From Pseudobdellovibrio sp. (GTDB lineage Bacteria > Bdellovibrionota > Bdellovibrionia > Bdellovibrionales > Bdellovibrionaceae): a stretch of DNA of 57,532 nt. Numbering within the stretch: position 1 is the first letter of the stretch; the number at the start of each line of letters is the position of its first letter. A model generated the notes under the pieces. That model saw only the letters and a list, made by a program, of their open reading frames with translations. It made no database searches and was not told where the DNA came from. Both the position numbers and the translations under genes were made by a program. Shown in pieces: positions 42,847 to 52,675 of this stretch. Location of the stretch: assembly GCA_023701385.1 (NCBI GenBank), contig JAMPXC010000019.1, positions 1 through 57,532 of the forward strand. The letters are read 5' to 3'.

Positions 42847-45393
42847 GTGAGTAATGAAATCCAAAAAATGACCAGAAGAAGCCAAGAGGCTATGCAGGCT
42901 GCAGCTAAACTTGCAGAAAGCAAAAAGAACTCTTCCGTTGAACCCGAACATTTAATCTTAGAATTAGTCGAGCAAGATGATGGCGTTGTGCCACGTGTTT
43001 TACAAGAAGCTAAAATTCAACCAGCGTCTTTAATTACACCGTTAAACAAAGCGATCAGTCAGTTTCCACAATTGTCGTCGGCACAAGCAAATACATATGC
43101 GAGCCCACGTTTGCAAAAACTTTTTAAATATGCCGAAGCTGAAATGGTTGAAATGCAAGATGAACTTATTTCAACAGAGCATTTCTTTTTAGCGCTATTT
43201 AAACTAGACGATACAAATATTAAAAAACTTTTAGAAACGGCCGGCGTAAAAAAAGCGGCGTTTGCAGAAGCATTAAAAAAAGTTCGTGGTCATCAACGTG
43301 TAACAACAGATGAGCCAGAAAACCAATATGAAGTTTTAAAAAAATACGCGCGTGATTTAACAGCTTTAGCTGCTGAAGGAAAATTAGATCCGGTGGTGGG
43401 GCGTGATGAAGAAATTCGTCGTGTGATCCAAGTGCTTTCACGCCGTACAAAAAATAATCCAGTCTTAATCGGTGAACCCGGCGTTGGTAAAACAGCTATC
43501 GCTGAAGGTATGGCTTTACGTATTATTAAAAAAGATGTGCCTGATCACTTATTAGGTAAAAAATTAATGGCTCTGGATATGGGGGCTTTAATCGCCGGGG
43601 CGAAATACCGCGGTGAGTTTGAAGACCGTTTAAAAGCGGTGATCAAAGAAGTCACCTCTTCAAGCGGCGAGATTATTTTATTTATCGATGAGTTGCACAC
43701 ATTAGTGGGAGCCGGTAAAGGTGATGGCGCCATGGATGCGGGGCAATTGTTAAAGCCTGCACTTTCACGTGGTGAATTACGTTGTATCGGGGCTACAACT
43801 TTAGATGAATATCGTCAGTATATTGAAAAAGATGCGGCGTTAGAACGTCGTTTTCAAACAGTGTTAGTGGATGAACCAACCGTTGATGAAACAACCACGA
43901 TCTTACGTGGTTTAAAAGAAAAGTATGAAGTGCACCATGGTGTACAGATTACCGATGGCGCGATTGTAGCGGCCGCGAAACTTTCGCACCGTTATATCAC
44001 GAATCGTTTTTTACCAGACAAGGCGATCGATTTAGTTGATGAAGCGGCAAGTAAGCTTGGTATTGAAAACAGATCTGTTCCTGAAGAAGTGGATCAAATC
44101 GAACGCCAGATTTTAAATTATAAAATCGAATTAGAAGCGTTAAAAAAAGATACCGATAAACAATCTTTAGAACGTAAAGACAAGATTACTGCTGAGTTAA
44201 ATGAGCTTCAGGTGAAGTCGCAGTCTTTACGTGAAAAGTGGAACTTTGAACGCGGTCAGATTGATAAAGTTAAATTATTAAAATCAGACATCGAACAAAT
44301 TAAAAACGATATCAGCCGTGCTGAACGTGATGCGCAGTACGAAAAAGCCGCGCAGTTAAAATACGGAAAACTTCCAGAGCTTGAAAAAACTCTTCAAGAT
44401 CTTGAAAGTAAACTTAAAACTAAAGATGGCTCTTTACTCAAAGAAAAAGTTGATGCTGAAGATATCGCTGACGTGGTTTCTAAATGGACACATATTCCCG
44501 TCAGCCGCATGTTAGAAAGCGAAACGCAAAAACTTTTACACATGGAAGACGCTTTAAAGAAAAAAGTTGTCGGCCAAGATAAAGCCTTAGAAGTGATTGC
44601 TGATGCTGTTCGAAGATCGCGTGCAGAAATCGCTGATCCGAACCGTCCGATAGGTACTTTTATTTTTGTGGGACCAACCGGTGTAGGTAAAACCGAAACG
44701 GTAAAAGCTTTAGCTGATTTCTTATTCGATGATCCAGCAGCGGTTGTGCGCATTGATATGTCTGAGTACATGGAAAAGCATTCTGTGTCTCGTTTGATCG
44801 GTGCTCCTCCGGGCTATGTGGGTTACGAAGAGGGCGGTCAGTTAACTGAGATTGTTCGTCGTAAACCGTATGCGGTGATCTTATTAGACGAAATTGAAAA
44901 AGCGCATCCGGATGTGTTTAACGTTTTACTTCAGTTATTAGATGAAGGCCGTTTAACTGATGGTCAAGGCCGCACCGTTGATTTTAAAAACACAGTGATT
45001 GTCATGACTTCAAACTTAGGCGCAAGCCAAGGCAGTGAAGCGATTCAGACAGCACTTAAATCATTCTTCCGCCCGGAATTTTTAAACCGTGTGGATGATG
45101 TGATTGAATTTAAACCGTTAAGCCAAGAAAACTTAAACGGCATTGTGAAAATTCAATTACAACAAGTGATTGATCGTTTAGCGCAAAAAAGTATTAAAGC
45201 TGAATTCACTGATCAAGCGATAATGTATCTAGGTGAGAAAGGTTTTGATCCTGTTTTTGGAGCCAGACCGCTTAAAAGAGTTATCCAGACAGAGGTCTTA
45301 AACCCATTGGCGAAAAAAATGATTGCTGGTGAAATTAAGTCCGATTCTGTGGTAAAAATAGATTATGAGAACAATTCTATTTCTTTTAAGTAG
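42847..45393 (+). CDS. clpB: ATP-dependent disaggregase ClpB
   Basis: The protein has 848 residues. It has a Clp_N repeat domain, a first AAA+ with Walker A GEPGVGKT and Walker [14 protein letters not shown], a middle coiled coil (about 410-525), and a second AAA+ with GPTGVGKTE and [12 protein letters not shown]. The size matches ClpB. It rescues aggregated proteins with DnaK. The GTG start has GAGGT six bases upstream. I see no CIRCE repeat. The TTGACA at about 42794 has no matching -10 at normal spacing. Confidence 0.96.
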   Translation: MSNEIQKMTRRSQEAMQAAAKLAESKKNSSVEPEHLILELVEQDDGVVPRVLQEAKIQPASLITPLNKAISQFPQLSSAQANTYASPRLQKLFKYAEAEMVEMQDELISTEHFFLALFKLDDTNIKKLLETAGVKKAAFAEALKKVRGHQRVTTDEPENQYEVLKKYARDLTALAAEGKLDPVVGRDEEIRRVIQVLSRRTKNNPVLIGEPGVGKTAIAEGMALRIIKKDVPDHLLGKKLMALDMGALIAGAKYRGEFEDRLKAVIKEVTSSSGEIILFIDELHTLVGAGKGDGAMDAGQLLKPALSRGELRCIGATTLDEYRQYIEKDAALERRFQTVLVDEPTVDETTTILRGLKEKYEVHHGVQITDGAIVAAAKLSHRYITNRFLPDKAIDLVDEAASKLGIENRSVPEEVDQIERQILNYKIELEALKKDTDKQSLERKDKITAELNELQVKSQSLREKWNFERGQIDKVKLLKSDIEQIKNDISRAERDAQYEKAAQLKYGKLPELEKTLQDLESKLKTKDGSLLKEKVDAEDIADVVSKWTHIPVSRMLESETQKLLHMEDALKKKVVGQDKALEVIADAVRRSRAEIADPNRPIGTFIFVGPTGVGKTETVKALADFLFDDPAAVVRIDMSEYMEKHSVSRLIGAPPGYVGYEEGGQLTEIVRRKPYAVILLDEIEKAHPDVFNVLLQLLDEGRLTDGQGRTVDFKNTVIVMTSNLGASQGSEAIQTALKSFFRPEFLNRVDDVIEFKPLSQENLNGIVKIQLQQVIDRLAQKSIKAEFTDQAIMYLGEKGFDPVFGARPLKRVIQTEVLNPLAKKMIAGEIKSDSVVKIDYENNSISFK

Positions 45394-45871
45394 TATCGTA
45401 GTTGCTTCAACATCTTTTGCTAAAGAGACCCCGCTGGTTACTGGTGATATCGGGGGATCTACGGGTAATAACAACGGAGTGACATACCAAGAGGTTCACT
45501 TAGGGGTGAATTTAAATTTCACTGACTGGTTAACTTGGCGTAACTCGGGTTTTCAAAGAACCGGCGATAAAATCGAAACGATCACAGGTCTTGATTCGAC
45601 TTTACGTTTAGTTTTAAGAACTAAATTAGGCCAAAGCGGAAGCTTCAACTTTTTCTTAGGCCCTGGTTACCGTTGGTCAAGCAAAGAGGTTAACAATGCT
45701 GTGATCGGCGAAGCCGGTATCGGTGCGAACTTCGGTGGCTTCGGTTTAAGTGGCGGTGCTAAATACTTAAAGTATGATAAAGACCGCTTCAACTCTGACG
45801 GTGAGATTCTGAAAAATGAAGATGTAAACTACTTCATCAATATTTCAGGAAATACTTCTTTCGGTAAGTAG
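45365..45871 (+). CDS. Hypothetical outer-membrane-barrel-like protein
   Basis: This 168-residue protein has a signal peptide (about residues 1-19, ending TSFA) and a beta-rich mature part with Gly-rich turns (GSTGNNNGVTYQEVHLGVNLNF, GAGIGANFGG). It starts 29 bases inside clpB, suggesting coupling. It is closed by a strong terminator. Function unknown. Confidence 0.75.
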   Translation: MRTILFLLSSIVVASTSFAKETPLVTGDIGGSTGNNNGVTYQEVHLGVNLNFTDWLTWRNSGFQRTGDKIETITGLDSTLRLVLRTKLGQSGSFNFFLGPGYRWSSKEVNNAVIGEAGIGANFGGFGLSGGAKYLKYDKDRFNSDGEILKNEDVNYFINISGNTSFGK

Positions 45872-45903
45872 TCGACAGCTAATCTCGTTACATAATTTTT
45901 CTT

Positions 45904-45937
45904 AAAGGGATTGCGCGAACCGCAATCCCTTTTTTTT
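45904..45937 (+). terminator. Terminator after the clpB unit
   Basis: AAAGGGATTGCG (45904-45915) and CGCAATCCCTTT (45921-45932) form a 12-bp stem followed by a T run. Confidence 0.92.
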
Positions 45938-46078
45938 CGTCAAAAATCTTTTCACATTTTTAAGATTATGTTTTCTTTGTTCCAAACCCGCTAAAGGTCT
46001 AGGTAATAATTGCCGAACTAGTTGTTCGTCTAGAGAACTCATGTAATCGCCGTACTGGACAAAAAATTGGAGGGGTTG

Positions 46079-47185
46079 ATGTCTACCATCAATAAAAAGT
46101 TATTGTCCGTGGCGAGTTTAACAACATTGGCGTTATTAACAATGGCCAACCAAAAATGTGAAGAACAGCCTGTCGTTAAAGCCAGACAGTTAAAAAAGAA
46201 TGTGCAGATTCTAAAGATGGAAGCTTCATCATTCTTAGATAACTCAGGCTTCAATTTCTCTGAAGTGGCGCAAAACCAATTATCAGGTGTGATTTTTGAA
46301 GAAGAATCAATGTTTGAGCGCAATGTTTATCCAAAAGTAAATCAAGCTGATCCGCAATTTTCTGCCGGTTTACAAAAAGCCTCTGTTGAACAAAAACAAA
46401 TGACTCAGTTAAAAACGTGGTTCCCAACAATGAAGTCAAGTGATGTGCAATTATCACGTGATTCAAGCTGTTTGGTGTCTCGTCCGCAACATTTACTTTA
46501 CGGTAAAATTAATTCTTTAGAAGCTTATTCAGGAATGGCTTTACAGTTTGGTTTTAATTCAACGGCGGTGCAAATTCCATTAACTGCAAAATTTAAAATG
46601 GATAAAATGCGCATGGATCTAAGCTTTCACGCATTTGATCCATGGAGTTCGCAGCAAATGGCTGCGGTAAATTCTGAAGTGATCAAGAAAGATTACTCGG
46701 CAGGATTTGGTATCGATTTAGGTATCATTCATATCGGTCCAGAGTTCTACCGTGTAACGGGTATGGCAGAAACTGTTCTTAAAGGATTAAAACAGTCCAT
46801 CAAAGATATTTCTGCAAAACTAAAATCACTGCAACGCCAAGAATGGCATACGCGTGTGTTAATCAGCCGCGATAATTATGTGGTTATCGTAGGTGGTGCC
46901 GAACTTGGTCTTAAAAAAGGCGACCGCTTAAAAGTTGAAAACGAAGTGCATGACTGGATGGGTGAACCTTGCGGTGAAGGCAGCGTGTTACTAGGTTCGG
47001 TATCGGTAACAAACGATCCTTGGATTATCGAAATCGAAGACGCTGGTAACTTAATGGCCAAAGCGCGCGTTTTAAACCCTCGTGAGGACGAATCTATTGA
47101 GGTTGGTGCCTTAACTCGCGTCAGTCAGCTAGTTCAAGAGCAACCGGTTCAAACTAACAGCAAATCTTCTAAGAAAAAGAAATAA
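46079..47185 (+). CDS. Hypothetical secreted protein
   Basis: The protein has 368 residues from the ATG at 46079, which has GGAGG five bases away. An in-frame TTG at 46067 is less likely. Residues about 7-24 are hydrophobic (LLSVASLTTLALLTMA). The following NQKC is not a good lipobox, so I do not call it a lipoprotein. The body is mixed alpha/beta with GLDGFGIDLGIIHIGPEFY-like strands (AGFGIDLGIIHIGPEFYRV). The C-terminus is Lys-rich. No family is recognised. It stands between the clpB terminator and ribE. Confidence 0.7.
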   Translation: MSTINKKLLSVASLTTLALLTMANQKCEEQPVVKARQLKKNVQILKMEASSFLDNSGFNFSEVAQNQLSGVIFEEESMFERNVYPKVNQADPQFSAGLQKASVEQKQMTQLKTWFPTMKSSDVQLSRDSSCLVSRPQHLLYGKINSLEAYSGMALQFGFNSTAVQIPLTAKFKMDKMRMDLSFHAFDPWSSQQMAAVNSEVIKKDYSAGFGIDLGIIHIGPEFYRVTGMAETVLKGLKQSIKDISAKLKSLQRQEWHTRVLISRDNYVVIVGGAELGLKKGDRLKVENEVHDWMGEPCGEGSVLLGSVSVTNDPWIIEIEDAGNLMAKARVLNPREDESIEVGALTRVSQLVQEQPVQTNSKSSKKKK

Positions 47186-47212
47186 GCCCTTTAGAGTAAT
47201 CAATGGACTAAT

Positions 47213-47240
47213 GCTGCTTTAACGTGATAGTTAAAGCGGC
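47213..47240 (+). promoter_or_regulatory. Strong hairpin directly upstream of ribE
   Basis: GCTGCTTTAAC (47213-47223) and GTTAAAGCGGC (47230-47240) form an 11-bp stem with one G-T pair and a six-base loop. Only two bases separate it from the ribE ATG, and no ribosome site is visible otherwise. It probably affects translation start. Confidence 0.6.
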
Positions 47241-47242
47241 AT

Positions 47243-47836
47243 ATGTTTTCTGGAATTGTCGAGACCACATCTACTGTAATCCGCACTGAAAAAATGAACC
47301 AGGCTTCGCGCCTTTGGGTAAAGCGTCCAACGTTTTTTGATGATATCAAAATCGGCGATAGTATTTGCGTAAACGGTGTTTGCCTAACGGTTGAAGCTTT
47401 CGATCAAAACGAAATACAGTTCTGCTTAGGTTTAGAAACTTTGACATTACTTTCACGAAGTCTTCCATACTGGGAAAAATTTCCGTTAAATTTAGAGCGC
47501 TCATTAAAATTCGGTGATCGTGTGCATGGTCACTTAGTAACAGGGCATGTCGATGAGGCAGCTAAGATCGCTGTTTCAGAAGCCAATGGCGATGTGTGGG
47601 ATCTAGCGGTTGAAACGTCTCCTGAACTAGCTAAACACTTTTGGCAAAAAGGTTCGGCTTGCGTCAATGGCGTAAGTCTTACGATTAATAAAATTGAAAA
47701 CAATTTCATTTTCTTTTGTTTAATTCCAGAAACTTTAAAAGTAACCAACCTTCAGTATTTTAAAAAAGGTGATTACGTAAATCTTGAATCTGATTATTTG
47801 GCGAAGGCCTACATTCGCGCGCAAGGAAATAATTAA
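47243..47836 (+). CDS. ribE: Riboflavin synthase (alpha subunit type)
   Basis: This 197-residue enzyme has two lumazine-binding repeats. The conserved MFSGIVETTS start, NGVCLTV and NGVSLTI motifs are visible. It joins two 6,7-dimethyl-8-ribityllumazine molecules to give riboflavin. It opens the rib group. A FMN riboswitch is not evident. The stop overlaps ribB by one base. Confidence 0.96.
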   Translation: MFSGIVETTSTVIRTEKMNQASRLWVKRPTFFDDIKIGDSICVNGVCLTVEAFDQNEIQFCLGLETLTLLSRSLPYWEKFPLNLERSLKFGDRVHGHLVTGHVDEAAKIAVSEANGDVWDLAVETSPELAKHFWQKGSACVNGVSLTINKIENNFIFFCLIPETLKVTNLQYFKKGDYVNLESDYLAKAYIRAQGNN

Positions 47837-48462
47837 TGTCTAGCCAAATGAATTCTATCGAAGAAATTCTAGTTGATTTTAAAGCCGGAAAATTTGTGAT
47901 CTTAGTTGATGATGAAAACCGCGAAAACGAAGGTGACTTAGTTATCGCAGCTGACTTTATCACGCCAGAAGCTGTTAACTTTATGGCGAAAGAGGCGCGT
48001 GGTTTAATTTGTTTATCAATGACCGCTTCACAAATTGAAAAATTACAACTTCCGATGATGGTTTCAAAATCACATCAACGTGGACCCACAGAAACCGCGT
48101 TTACTTACTCGATCGAAGCCAGCTTCGGCGTAACGACAGGAATTTCTGCGGCAGACCGTTCGCACACAATTAAAGTGGCTTCGCGTGAATCAGCCCAGGC
48201 TACAGATGTGATCTGTCCAGGTCATATTTTTCCATTAAAAGCTCATCCACAAGGTGTGCTTGGTCGTGCTGGTCACACAGAGGCCAGTGTTGATATGGCG
48301 ATTCTAACAAAGCTCACTCCTGCCAGTGTTATTTGCGAAGTGATTAATGACGATGGCTCGATGGCGCGTTTACCAGATCTAATGGTATTTGCAAAAAAAC
48401 ATAATATTAAAATCGGAACGATCGAAGATCTCATCCAGTATAGGAAGTCAAATGAAAGCTAA
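47836..48462 (+). CDS. ribB: 3,4-dihydroxy-2-butanone-4-phosphate synthase
   Basis: This 208-residue monofunctional enzyme turns ribulose 5-phosphate into the four-carbon riboflavin precursor. The active-site DDENRENEGD, RGPTETAFTYSIEAS, SAADRSHTI and HIFPLKAHPQGVLGR(AGHTEA) motifs are intact. There is no GTP-cyclohydrolase (RibA) half, so that step is encoded elsewhere. Confidence 0.96.
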   Translation: MSSQMNSIEEILVDFKAGKFVILVDDENRENEGDLVIAADFITPEAVNFMAKEARGLICLSMTASQIEKLQLPMMVSKSHQRGPTETAFTYSIEASFGVTTGISAADRSHTIKVASRESAQATDVICPGHIFPLKAHPQGVLGRAGHTEASVDMAILTKLTPASVICEVINDDGSMARLPDLMVFAKKHNIKIGTIEDLIQYRKSNES

Positions 48463-48955
48463 AAGTGTTAAGCCAGCTAAAAAATCTGCTAAAACTAAAG
48501 TTGCTAAATTAAAACCGGCTCAAAAAATTAAAATCGGTGTTGTGACATCTCGTTTTAACGAAGAGATCACAACTAAGCTTGAAGAAGGTACTTTAGATTT
48601 CTTAGAAGCTATCGACGGCGTTGAGATTTTAGCTGTTCGTGTTCCGGGGGCGGTAGAAATTCCGTTAGCGGCACAAGCCTTACTAGAATACCAAAAAGTA
48701 GACGCTGTGATCACTTTAGGCGCTGTTATCCGCGGCGAAACGACTCATTACGAAGAGGTTTGCCGTTCTGTTGAGCGAAACTGCTCAAGATTAATGTTAG
48801 ATTACAAAAAACCAATCGCTTTTGGCGTTTTAACAACTGAAAACGAAGAGCAAGCACTTGATCGCGTAGGCGGTCGTCATGGCCACAAAGGTGTTGATGC
48901 AGCTCAAGCAGCTCTTGAGATGATTGGACTTCTTAGAGAAATTAAGAAAAAATAA
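48452..48955 (+). CDS. ribH: 6,7-dimethyl-8-ribityllumazine synthase
   Basis: The protein has 167 residues from the ATG at 48452, which has AGGAAG upstream and overlaps ribB by eleven bases. The first 25 residues are Lys-rich (KPAKKSAKTKVAKLK), an unusual extension ahead of the usual GVVTSRFNEEIT start. The active-site GAVIRGETTHYEEV and GVLTTENEEQALDR are present. It joins the RibB product to the pyrimidine. Confidence 0.93.
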   Translation: MKAKSVKPAKKSAKTKVAKLKPAQKIKIGVVTSRFNEEITTKLEEGTLDFLEAIDGVEILAVRVPGAVEIPLAAQALLEYQKVDAVITLGAVIRGETTHYEEVCRSVERNCSRLMLDYKKPIAFGVLTTENEEQALDRVGGRHGHKGVDAAQAALEMIGLLREIKKK

Positions 48956-48961
48956 AGGGGT

Positions 48962-51172
48962 ATGACCAATAAACCTACCGAAAATGTCGAGTTACTGAAA
49001 AGACGAAAAGAAGTTCTATCTATTTTTGTTATTTCAATCATGCTCGCCATTTTGATCGGTATCGAGGTTTTCGTATTCCGTTCCGGCCAAACCTTACCAA
49101 GTCCGTACATCATTTATTTTATTGGGCTTGTTAACGTAAACTTAATTTTAGTTTTATTACTTCTGTTTTTAATTTTTCGTAACGTCGTCAAAGTGTTTAT
49201 CGAGCGTCGCGGAAAAATTTTCGGTTCTTCGTTAAAATCAAAACTGATTATCGCCTTTGCCACGTTCTCGGTTATTCCGACATCGTTAGTTTTGATTCTT
49301 TCGGTTTTCTATCTTAACAGCTCATTTGACCGTTGGTTTTCACAGCGTATGATCGGTATTTTAAAAAATGCCTCTGAAGTGATTGATTCATTCATCACGC
49401 AAGAAAAACGCAAAGGTTACGACTACGCTGAGATGGTGGCGCAGGCCATTCAAAAAACGCAAAGCCCACAAAAGATCGACGAAACTCTAAAAAAACTGCA
49501 ACGTGATTACAAGCTTGATGCAGTTGAGTATTACCCAGATCTTTTATCAGAACGCTATATTGCTCAAGACGCCAAAGCGATCAAACAGGTTGTGCCAAGG
49601 CCTAATTTTGATTTTTTACAAAAAGGTTTTTTACACGAAAGCGAAGCCAGTTTGGTGCAAGTTTTTTCAGATTCACATTTGCTGCGCATGATGGTGCCAA
49701 TGGATCACGGTGTCGTTGTTGTATCTAAAATTTTAAATTTAGCCCCAGGGGCAAAGTTTGACGATATCGTCGGCGCTTACCAAGAATTCCAAACCAACAC
49801 ACTGATCGAAAATCCACTAAAGTCGATGTACTTCGTTATGCAGATTGTGATGTCGTTAGTTATCTTATTTGCGGCGATTTGGTTTGGTTTCCATTTGGCG
49901 AAACAATTATCAGTTCCGCTGGTGCAATTAGGCCGCGCTACAAAACGTGTCGCAGGCGGGGATTACTCATCATTAGAAATTGAATCAGGGTCTGAAGAAA
50001 TCAACAGCCTTATCGGAAACTTCAATCAGATGATTTCAAATCTTTCATCATCTGAATTAGAACTGCAGCAAACAATTAAAAACTTAAATCAATATACAAC
50101 TTACGTTGAAATTGTTTTAGGAAACGTATCTGCCGGTGTTTTATCGGTGGATATGGCGGGTGTGGTGACAACGATGAATCGCCGTGCTGGTGAATTATTA
50201 AATACTGATCAAACAAAAGCTGTTGGTAAGCCAATCAAACAATTGTTAGATGAGCAAAACTACAAAATTTTCTCGCAGTTTGTTCGTGCAATGCAGGAAA
50301 ATAATTTAACAAGTTTACAAAAAGAAATTCGTATAGAAGTTGAAAAGCAGACTGAAAAAGGCATTGAAAAAGAACCAATTCCTTTATCAGTTCACATTTC
50401 AATTTTACGTAATGAGTTCCAGCAACAAATCGGTCGTATCATGGTATTTGATGATATGACTCCGATCGTAAATGCGCAGCGTGCAGCGGCTTGGCAAGAA
50501 GTGGCCCGTCGTATTGCTCATGAGATTAAAAATCCATTAACGCCGATTAAGCTTGCGGCTGAACGTATTTCAAAAAAATACGGTGAGCAAATTAACGAAC
50601 AGGCTTTTAGAGACTCAATTCAGATGATCGTGTCGCAAGTGGATGATATGCGAAACCTCGTGAATGAGTTTTCGCAGTTTGCGCGTATGCCTGAACTTAA
50701 ACAAATTCACGCCCAGTTAAACGATGTTTTAAAAGGCATGGGTGAAGCTTATTCGCAAAACCATACGGATATTAAATTTAACTTAGAATTAGACCCAGCA
50801 TTGCCAGAATTTAAATTCGATCCGGCTCAGCTAAAACGTGTGTTTGTGAACCTGCTTGATAACGCGGTTCATGCAACTGAGGACGCCACAGCACAGATCG
50901 CAAATCCTGAAGTGACAATTCGTACGGAATACCAAACTCAGCACAGAATTGCCCGAATTTACATCATTGATAACGGCCCAGGAATCCCAGCGCGCGATAG
51001 AGTGCGTGTATTTGAGCCTTACTTCTCAACGAAAGAAAAGGGAACAGGTCTAGGTTTACCGATCGTGAAAAGTATTATCGAAGATCACGGCGGCGTCATC
51101 CGCGCTCTCGGTAACGAACCGCAAGGTACTAAAATTTATATTGAGCTTCCACTGTATACATCGGCGCCATAA
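48962..51172 (+). CDS. ntrY: NtrY-like sensor histidine kinase
   Basis: The protein has 736 residues. It has several N-terminal membrane helices (about 20-40, 50-75, 97-120), a periplasmic region, another helix (about 285-305), HAMP and PAS regions, HisKA with RRIAHEIKNPLTPIKL near residue 515, and HATPase (NLLDNAVHAT, DNGPGIP, GTGLGLPIVKSI). The layout is that of NtrY. It pairs with the NtrX-like gene after it, from which it is separated by a palindromic insertion-like element. Signal is unknown; nitrogen in relatives. Confidence 0.88.
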   Translation: MTNKPTENVELLKRRKEVLSIFVISIMLAILIGIEVFVFRSGQTLPSPYIIYFIGLVNVNLILVLLLLFLIFRNVVKVFIERRGKIFGSSLKSKLIIAFATFSVIPTSLVLILSVFYLNSSFDRWFSQRMIGILKNASEVIDSFITQEKRKGYDYAEMVAQAIQKTQSPQKIDETLKKLQRDYKLDAVEYYPDLLSERYIAQDAKAIKQVVPRPNFDFLQKGFLHESEASLVQVFSDSHLLRMMVPMDHGVVVVSKILNLAPGAKFDDIVGAYQEFQTNTLIENPLKSMYFVMQIVMSLVILFAAIWFGFHLAKQLSVPLVQLGRATKRVAGGDYSSLEIESGSEEINSLIGNFNQMISNLSSSELELQQTIKNLNQYTTYVEIVLGNVSAGVLSVDMAGVVTTMNRRAGELLNTDQTKAVGKPIKQLLDEQNYKIFSQFVRAMQENNLTSLQKEIRIEVEKQTEKGIEKEPIPLSVHISILRNEFQQQIGRIMVFDDMTPIVNAQRAAAWQEVARRIAHEIKNPLTPIKLAAERISKKYGEQINEQAFRDSIQMIVSQVDDMRNLVNEFSQFARMPELKQIHAQLNDVLKGMGEAYSQNHTDIKFNLELDPALPEFKFDPAQLKRVFVNLLDNAVHATEDATAQIANPEVTIRTEYQTQHRIARIYIIDNGPGIPARDRVRVFEPYFSTKEKGTGLGLPIVKSIIEDHGGVIRALGNEPQGTKIYIELPLYTSAP

Positions 51173-51177
51173 GACGC

Positions 51178-51277
51178 TAAAGTCTTTCTTTAAGCCAGCC
51201 CCGCGTTGCCGCGTCGTCGACGTACGTAAACGTACGCCTTCCTCCTTGCGCCTTGGTCTGACTTAAATAAAGTCTTT
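51178..51277 (+). mobile_element. Palindromic MITE/REP-like element with 10-bp flanking repeats
   Basis: An imperfect inverted repeat runs about 51188-51265, centred on CGTACGT-AA-ACGTACG near 51231, with matching TTAAG-CAG ends. It is flanked by identical TAAAGTCTTT copies at 51178-51187 and 51268-51277, like a target-site duplication. It contains no open frame and sits between ntrY and ntrX. Confidence 0.6.
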
Positions 51278-51289
51278 AGAGGAATTTTT

Positions 51290-52675
51290 ATGACTGTTTT
51301 GCACGAAGAAAAACTAAAAACGCGTATTCTAATTATCGACGATGAAGGGCCAATTCGTCAGGTCTTATCTGAAAGTTTAAAAGACGACGGTTTTCATGTT
51401 TTAACAGCCCCAGATGGACCTACAGGTTTACAAGTTCTGCAAGAATTTAAACCCCATATTTGTTTCTTAGATATCTGGATGCCGAAAATGGACGGTATCG
51501 AAGTTTTGACACAAGCAATTCCACACAACCCAGAGACGCAATTCATTATGATCTCTGGTCACGGAACAATTGAAACAGCAGTTAAGGCCACTAAAATCGG
51601 CGCGTGGGATTTTATCGAAAAACCACTTTCACTAGAAAAAATCACTTTAGTGATTGATCACGTTTTAAAATTCAAAGCTGAAAAAGATGAAAAACAAGCG
51701 TTGTTAAATAAATTAAGAAAAAATATCGCGCTTGTGGGTGAATCTAAATCGTTACAAAAAGTGCGTGAACAAATCACAACAGTAGCTAAAACTCAGCAAA
51801 CGATTTTAATTTCGGGTGAATCTGGATCGGGTCGTGAGTTAGTGGCGCAAAACATTCACTTTATGTCAGCGCAAGCCAGCCGTTCTATCGTTGAAGTGAA
51901 CTGTGCGACGCTACCGCAAGACTTAATCGAGATCGAATTATTCGGTATCGAAAAAGGTGTATTGCCGGGAATTGATAAAACTCGTAAAGGTAAATTAGAA
52001 TTGATCGAAGGCGGCACAGTGATCATCGAAGAGATCGAAGAAATGCCACAAGCGATTCAATTAAAACTTTTAAATTATTTAAAAGCACAAAAGTTTTCGC
52101 GCGTAGGATCGGCTGATCCAATTGATGCGTCTTCACGTGTGATCTTAACCTCATCGCAAGCTTTAACAGGCTTAATCAGCAGCGGAAAAATTGCGACTGA
52201 GTTAGCGGCGTTATTACAAAATAACGAAATCCACGTTGAGCCTTTACGCAATCGCCCTGAAGATATTCAGTCGTTAATTTTTCACTTCAGCGACATTATC
52301 GCTAAACAAATGGCTTCATTTAGAAAAACAATTTCTGAACAAGGTTTAAAACTTTTAGTTAAACACACATGGCCCGGAAACATCCGCGAGTTAAAAAACT
52401 TTATCGAGCGCGTGTATATCTTAACGCCGTCTGATTACGTTGACGTGCATGATTTACGTTTTGCCGGTCTATCAGATAAAAAAGATGGCCAACAGGGTTC
52501 ACACTCTGAAATTTCAACGTTCCGTGATGCGCGTGCGGAATTTGAAAAAGATTATTTAATTAAAAAAATCCAGGAAAACGGTGGCAACATTTCAAAAACG
52601 GCTGAAGCCATTGGTTTAGAGCGCAGTTACTTACACAGAAAAATCAAAGCATACGGTATCGAGGTTAATATATGA
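51290..52675 (+). CDS. ntrX: NtrX-like response regulator with degenerate sigma54 AAA+ domain
   Basis: The protein has 461 residues. A receiver (about 10-125, DDEG, phospho-Asp in [11 protein letters not shown]) is followed by an AAA+ region with GESGSGREL (Walker A Lys replaced by Arg), no GAFTGA loop ([12 protein letters not shown] instead), and VIIEEIEEM in place of the usual LFLDEI Walker B. A Fis-like HTH ([22 protein letters not shown]) ends it. It likely binds DNA but does not act as a classical sigma54 ATPase. It overlaps proS by four bases. AGAGGA is the ribosome site. Confidence 0.85.
   Translation: MTVLHEEKLKTRILIIDDEGPIRQVLSESLKDDGFHVLTAPDGPTGLQVLQEFKPHICFLDIWMPKMDGIEVLTQAIPHNPETQFIMISGHGTIETAVKATKIGAWDFIEKPLSLEKITLVIDHVLKFKAEKDEKQALLNKLRKNIALVGESKSLQKVREQITTVAKTQQTILISGESGSGRELVAQNIHFMSAQASRSIVEVNCATLPQDLIEIELFGIEKGVLPGIDKTRKGKLELIEGGTVIIEEIEEMPQAIQLKLLNYLKAQKFSRVGSADPIDASSRVILTSSQALTGLISSGKIATELAALLQNNEIHVEPLRNRPEDIQSLIFHFSDIIAKQMASFRKTISEQGLKLLVKHTWPGNIRELKNFIERVYILTPSDYVDVHDLRFAGLSDKKDGQQGSHSEISTFRDARAEFEKDYLIKKIQENGGNISKTAEAIGLERSYLHRKIKAYGIEVNI

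Noticed and set aside
47186-47242. Possible FMN riboswitch before ribE
   Set aside because: The region is only 57 bases and lacks the conserved RFN sequence blocks; only one hairpin is present.
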